Positions 5,791 through 9,339 of a stretch of 9,339 nt of DNA are shown in pieces. The stretch is from Balneolaceae bacterium. GTDB taxonomy: Bacteria; Bacteroidota; Rhodothermia; Balneolales; Balneolaceae. The stretch spans positions 1 through 9,339 of the forward strand of contig SLAU01000219.1 of NCBI GenBank assembly GCA_007126675.1, given 5' to 3'. A program made the position numbers and the translations under genes. Numbering within the stretch: position 1 is the first letter of the stretch; each line of letters opens with the position of its first letter. The notes beneath the pieces are model-generated. The model saw only the letters and a list, made by a program, of their open reading frames with translations. It did no database searches and had not been told where the DNA came from.

Positions 5791-7188
5791 TCAAATAATC
5801 CTCGTCGTCCCTCCCTGCCTCAACTCCAAATCCATCGTGATCTCATTTGTTTCCCACGCGCCGCCGGTAAAATCGGGCACATCCACCGACTGAGAACGGT
5901 TCGCGATCGATTTTTCGCTGAGCGGTGCAATGGCACTCCATAACGCGGCATCATACACACTCATATCCAGCGGGAGGCCGTTTCGCAGGCAATCCACCAG
6001 CCGCCAGTCCATGATGGTATCCATCCCCCCGTGTCCGCCCACTTCGCGGGCCATATCGCCCACACGCTTCGTAATTTCCGGGGTGTATTTTTCTTCCAGC
6101 TCCTTCATCTGCTCCTCTGAAAACCACCCGGTGTGGTCTTTGGCGATGCGCGCCGGACCCGGCCACTTCCGCGCAATGCCATCAGTGCCGCTTACCAGGT
6201 AGATCCGCGAATAAGGACGCGGCGATGTAACATCATGCTGAATCATAATGGTTCGCCCCTTGTGTGTGCGGATGGTGGTTGTGTTCATATTGCCGCGAAA
6301 ATCGCGCCCCACAAACGGCTTCCACATCTCGTTCTCCTCCGCCAGCTTTTTGGCGCGGTCTGCCATCTGGAAATCATTGCTGGAAACCGAAACCAGGAAA
6401 TCCATCTGGTCACCCCGGTTAATATTCATTAGTTTCGACATCGGCCCGATAGCATGCGGCGGGTACAGCATACCGTTACGGGTAGAGTTTTCTTCGAGCC
6501 TCCAGAGATCGTGGTAATAATCTTCCGAAAAATTCATCTGCATCAGGTCGTGGATATATGCGCCCTCGCCGTGAACAATCTCACCAAACCAACCGTGACG
6601 TGCCATATTCAGCACCATCATCTCGAAAAAATCGTAACAGGTGTTGGCCAGCATAAAGCAGTGTTTGCGGGTTTTTTCTGATGTTTCAACCAGCTGCCAG
6701 CACTCCTCGATCGTTTTTGCGGCGGGCAGCTCCACCGCTACGTGCTTCCCGCTCTCCATCGCGTACACGCTCTGTTCGGCATGCTGGTCCCACGGCGTGG
6801 AGATGTAGATCAGGTCCACATCATCGCTGTCACACATCGCCTTCCATGCTTCCGGGTGGCCGGAATAGAGTTCCGGGTTTTGATCGTACCCTTCAAGATC
6901 GGCCAGCGCATTTTCCACACGGTCGGTTTCCACATCACACAACCCGGTGATCTGCACGCCTTCAATACGCCGCAAACGACGAACGCCACCGGCACCCCTA
7001 TTCCCGATCCCAAGCATCCCGATCCGCACCGTGTCCAGCTTTGGCGCGGCGTAACCGCTCATGTTGAATTCCTGCTTGTATGTTAGTCTGTAATCAAGTG
7101 AACTTTTTGATCTGCTTAAAATTCCGGCCCCGGCCAGGCCAAGGGAGGTTTTCTTCAGGAAGTCGCGGCGGTCGATTTTGTTGCTCAT
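5791..7188 (-). CDS. GH109-type Gfo/Idh/MocA protein (putative alpha-N-acetylgalactosaminidase)
   Basis: This 465-residue protein belongs to glycoside hydrolase family 109, whose characterised members cleave terminal alpha-GalNAc by an NAD+-dependent redox mechanism. A twin-arginine leader (RRDFLKK at 7-13 plus a short hydrophobic stretch) implies folded export with bound cofactor to the periplasm. The Rossmann motif is GMLGIGNRG (57-65) with D85. The residues family annotation assigns to cofactor and substrate occur in order at the expected spacing: W133-H136 (WDQH), E153, N182, Y211 (EGAYIHDL), R230, Y242-H245 (YPPH, usually YPTH) and Y326. The C-terminal part has GGHGGMDTIMDWRLVDCLRNGLPLD split over 384-408 and NRSQSVDVPDF (430-440), both typical of GH109. 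The length is normal. The ATG at 7188 is chosen because it includes the whole Tat leader. The gene diverges from a sodium:solute symporter, suggesting joint sugar use. Homologues with other sugar specificities are possible, so the family is surer than the substrate. Confidence 0.88.
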   Translation of the reverse strand: MSNKIDRRDFLKKTSLGLAGAGILSRSKSSLDYRLTYKQEFNMSGYAAPKLDTVRIGMLGIGNRGAGGVRRLRRIEGVQITGLCDVETDRVENALADLEGYDQNPELYSGHPEAWKAMCDSDDVDLIYISTPWDQHAEQSVYAMESGKHVAVELPAAKTIEECWQLVETSEKTRKHCFMLANTCYDFFEMMVLNMARHGWFGEIVHGEGAYIHDLMQMNFSEDYYHDLWRLEENSTRNGMLYPPHAIGPMSKLMNINRGDQMDFLVSVSSNDFQMADRAKKLAEENEMWKPFVGRDFRGNMNTTTIRTHKGRTIMIQHDVTSPRPYSRIYLVSGTDGIARKWPGPARIAKDHTGWFSEEQMKELEEKYTPEITKRVGDMAREVGGHGGMDTIMDWRLVDCLRNGLPLDMSVYDAALWSAIAPLSEKSIANRSQSVDVPDFTGGAWETNEITMDLELRQGGTTRII

Positions 7189-7283
7189 TGGTGTGGAGAT
7201 TTTGGTTGAGGTTTAAGATGAGGAATAAAGTAATTGAATAAGGGTAAAATGGAAAGCTACCGGCTGCCAGCCATCAGCAAATA

Positions 7284-7424
7284 CTCTGCGAAACTCCGCG
7301 AACCATCTGCGCAACTCAGCGAGAACGTTCTCGCAGAGTACGCGGATTAGCGCGGAGTTTTGAATTCGATTTACCCGACGCTTCCAGGTCTTAATTCAAA
7401 ATTCATCATTCATAATTCAAAATT
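7284..7424. repeat. Composite intergenic repeat, copy B, with a long imperfect palindrome
   Basis: The segment 7291-7360 is a near-complete palindrome centred at 7326/7327. AAACTCCGCG (7291-7300) pairs with CGCGGAGTTT (7351-7360). ATCTGCG (7305-7311) pairs with CGCGGAT (7341-7347) with one mismatch. ACTCAGCGAGAAC (7314-7326) pairs with GTTCTCGCAGAGT (7327-7339) with one mismatch. The linker ACCCGACGCT (7373-7382) and the AATTCAAAATTC-type tail follow, in the same order and orientation as copy A at 5591-5780. The two copies are direct repeats flanking the GH109 gene. This looks like a dispersed intergenic repeat family, a resemblance I recall but could not check. Confidence 0.85.
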
Positions 7425-7476
7425 TCTACCCTTTTTTCATTAAGTTCAAATCGTAAAAAAATCAACAGTAAATTTG

Positions 7477-7481
7477 AAGGA
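7477..7481 (+). promoter_or_regulatory. Ribosome binding site supporting the TTG start of the symporter
   Basis: AAGGA is eight bases before the TTG at 7490. An in-frame TGA at 7475-7477 rules out any longer form, and the first in-frame ATG is codon 43, inside the conserved core. The motif therefore decides for the TTG start. Confidence 0.5.
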
Positions 7482-7489
7482 TAAACCCA

Positions 7490-9331
7490 TTGATTCTCGA
7501 ACTGCTTGACTGGGCCATTATCGGCCTCTTCTTTATTATCCTGCTTACCATCGGTTACGTGGCATCGTACCGCGCAGGCAAAGATACCACCAACTTTTTC
7601 CTGTCGGGCCGTAATATGCCATGGTGGGTGCTTGGCGTTTCGATGGTAGCCACCACTTTTTCGGCCGATACCCCAAACCTTGTAACCGATATGGTACGCA
7701 CCGGCGGCGTGGCCAGCAACTGGCAATGGTGGGCCTTCCTGCTAACCGGGATGCTCACTGTATTTGTATATGCCAAACTCTGGAATCGCTCACAGGTATT
7801 AACCGATCTTGAATTCTACGAACTGCGCTATGCCGGTAAAATGGCTGCTTTCCTCCGCGGATTCCGTGCAGTGTATCTCGGCTTCTTCTTTAATGTGATG
7901 GTGATCGCTACCGTATCCCTTGCATTTATCAAAATAGCAGCAGTAATGCTTGGCATACAGCCGGCTCCTGCACTGATTGGCGCGGCAGTTATCGTGGTTT
8001 TTTACAGCGGCCTGGGCGGATTGAAATCGATCCTGTGGACCGATCTGTTTCAGTTCTCCTTTGCGTTGTTCGGGGCGGTGATTGCGGCGGTTTACGTGGT
8101 GGGCTCGCCCGAGATTGGCGGCCTTTCAAACCTGTTTGCCCATCCTAATGTATCCGATAAGCTGAGCCTGGTACCCAGTATTTCGCAGCCGGAATTGTTC
8201 ATCAGTATCTTCCTGATCCCGATTGCCGTACAGTGGTGGGCGGTATGGTATCCCGGGGCAGAACCGGGTGGCGGCGGATACGTGGCGCAGCGGATGCTGG
8301 CAGCAAAAAACGAATCACACGCGGTTGGCGCCACACTTCTCTTTAACTTTTTCCATTACGCGTTGCGTCCCTGGCCGTGGATCCTGGTGGGTCTCGCCTC
8401 GCTCGTTATCTACCCTGATATCGCCAGCATGGCGGAGCAATACCCCGATGTACCCGCTCAATATATGCAGCACGATTTTGCCTACCCGGCCATGCTGCGC
8501 GAATTCCTGCCTGCCGGACTGCTGGGCCTTGTTGTGGCCTCGCTGATTGCCGCGTTTATGTCTACCACCGCATCGCAGCTGAACTGGGGTTCCTCCTACC
8601 TGGTGAACGATTTTTACGGACGCTTCTACAAACCGGATGCCACCGAAAAACAGCGCGTACGTTTCGGGCGCATTTCTACCGTATCGCTGATGGTATGCTC
8701 CATCCTGCTGGCTCTGGTGCTGCAAAACGCGCTGCAGGCGTTCCAGTATATCCTGATGATTGGTGCGGGAACCGGGCTGATCTACATCCTACGCTGGTTC
8801 TGGTGGCGCATTAACGCATACTCCGAAATTTCAGCGATGATTGCCGCCGGTACCTTTTCATTGATCTTTATCCTGATTGAAAACTTTGCAATGATTCGCC
8901 TGCCAGATGGCATGGTTGATATTTTCGGCTTCCAGACCAGCATGAGCTACTGGAACGTGATTAAACTTCTTGGCGTGGTATTTTTGACCTCCGCATCCTG
9001 GATCATCGTCACACTTTTAACCTATCCTGTGGACGAAGGGACACTCCGCAGTTTCTACAAGCGAATCAGGCCGGGCGGACCTGGATGGAAATACATTGTT
9101 AAACGGGCTGAAAAAGAAGGTATTGAACTGGCAAAAGAGGATAACCTGAAATGGGACGTACCGACAGGTATCATCTGTATGATATTGGGAACCATGATGA
9201 TCTACAGCCTGCTCTTTATGACCGGGAATATCCTCTATGGAAACTTCGGTTCATCCCTTTTCCTCGGGCTGATCGCGGCCGGTTCGGGCTTTATGTTGAC
9301 CCGCTATTGGGGTAAATTGCGGATGGAGTAA
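7490..9331 (+). CDS. Sodium:solute symporter family transporter (SSS/SGLT type)
   Basis: This is an inner-membrane secondary transporter of 613 residues with about 14 hydrophobic helices of the LeuT-like SGLT fold. It takes up a solute, often a sugar, with Na+. The first helix is at about 9-26, followed by the conserved segment FFLSGRNMPWWVLGVSMVAT at 36-55 and TFSADTPN at 56-63. The SSS signature is GGLKSILWTDLFQF (176-189). The Na2-site helix reads AAFMSTTASQLNWGSSY (354-370), where S358 and T359 correspond to the sodium-binding hydroxyls of the family. A periplasmic or loop segment with YPGAEPGGGGYVAQRM lies at 254-269. Two terminal helices follow a long charged loop (about 513-556). The start is TTG with AAGGA upstream; starting at the first ATG would delete helix 1. 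It diverges from the GH109 gene, and together they suggest periplasmic release and uptake of an amino sugar. That substrate is inferred from context only. The stop TAA lies eight bases from the window end. Confidence 0.93.
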   Translation: MILELLDWAIIGLFFIILLTIGYVASYRAGKDTTNFFLSGRNMPWWVLGVSMVATTFSADTPNLVTDMVRTGGVASNWQWWAFLLTGMLTVFVYAKLWNRSQVLTDLEFYELRYAGKMAAFLRGFRAVYLGFFFNVMVIATVSLAFIKIAAVMLGIQPAPALIGAAVIVVFYSGLGGLKSILWTDLFQFSFALFGAVIAAVYVVGSPEIGGLSNLFAHPNVSDKLSLVPSISQPELFISIFLIPIAVQWWAVWYPGAEPGGGGYVAQRMLAAKNESHAVGATLLFNFFHYALRPWPWILVGLASLVIYPDIASMAEQYPDVPAQYMQHDFAYPAMLREFLPAGLLGLVVASLIAAFMSTTASQLNWGSSYLVNDFYGRFYKPDATEKQRVRFGRISTVSLMVCSILLALVLQNALQAFQYILMIGAGTGLIYILRWFWWRINAYSEISAMIAAGTFSLIFILIENFAMIRLPDGMVDIFGFQTSMSYWNVIKLLGVVFLTSASWIIVTLLTYPVDEGTLRSFYKRIRPGGPGWKYIVKRAEKEGIELAKEDNLKWDVPTGIICMILGTMMIYSLLFMTGNILYGNFGSSLFLGLIAAGSGFMLTRYWGKLRME

Positions 9332-9339
9332 ATTTTAAA

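Larger units (their letters stand above)
7189..7489. other. Divergent intergenic region between GH109 and symporter genes
   Basis: These 301 bases separate two divergent genes and must hold both promoters. Most of the middle is the composite repeat copy B (7284-7424). I find no convincing -35/-10 pair on either strand. TAAATTTG at 7469-7476 fits the TAnnTTTG pattern, but a start there would leave only a few bases before the symporter start and no matching -33 element is seen. Confidence 0.5.

Noticed and set aside
6742..7086. Long plus-strand open frame opposite the GH109 gene
   Set aside because: High-GC coding sequence produces long antisense frames. The GH109 motifs on the minus strand explain the region fully.
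7406..7726. Minus-strand open frame across the symporter start
   Set aside because: It overlaps the conserved first helices of the symporter and the repeat tail, and has no recognisable product.

Overview
The window looks like chromosomal DNA from a member of the Bacteroidota or the neighbouring Balneolota. The evidence is a SusC/RagA-type outer-membrane protein, a family GH109 Gfo/Idh/MocA protein with a twin-arginine leader, and an AccD whose zinc-ribbon cysteines are replaced, as I recall for flavobacterial AccD. A tRNA gene without encoded CCA fits as well. This placement rests on gene family resemblance, not on a marker phylogeny.

Layout. Positions 1-394 hold no gene I can support, only inverted repeats. 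A minus-strand block follows: accD (acetyl-CoA carboxylase carboxyltransferase beta subunit, 4350-3505), then 97-104 bp further on a SusC/RagA-like TonB-dependent receptor (3400-395), which probably has its own promoter. A secreted protein of unknown function (4503-5045, plus) diverges from accD. Next is the most unusual stretch, 5176-5510. Two tandem 130-131 bp units each carry the exact 5' half of a CAU-anticodon tRNA fused to a 16-bp palindrome, and they sit directly upstream of the one intact tRNA gene, which ends in a clear terminator.

The right part is visibly richer in GC. A minus-strand GH109-type oxidoreductase/glycosidase (7188-5791) diverges from a plus-strand sodium:solute symporter (7490-9331). 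The GH109 gene lies between two direct copies of a composite intergenic repeat: a long imperfect palindrome, a linker and an AATTCAAAATTC-like tail. One copy adjoins its stop codon and the other lies in the divergent intergenic region.

Functional reading. accD and the tRNA are housekeeping genes. The GH109 protein and the symporter plausibly form a small unit for releasing a sugar (family precedent: alpha-N-acetylgalactosamine) in the periplasm and importing it, but the substrate is inferred from family and neighbourhood only. The SusC-like protein has no SusD partner where one would normally lie. The best candidate for something undescribed is the tRNA-half/palindrome array at 5176-5436.
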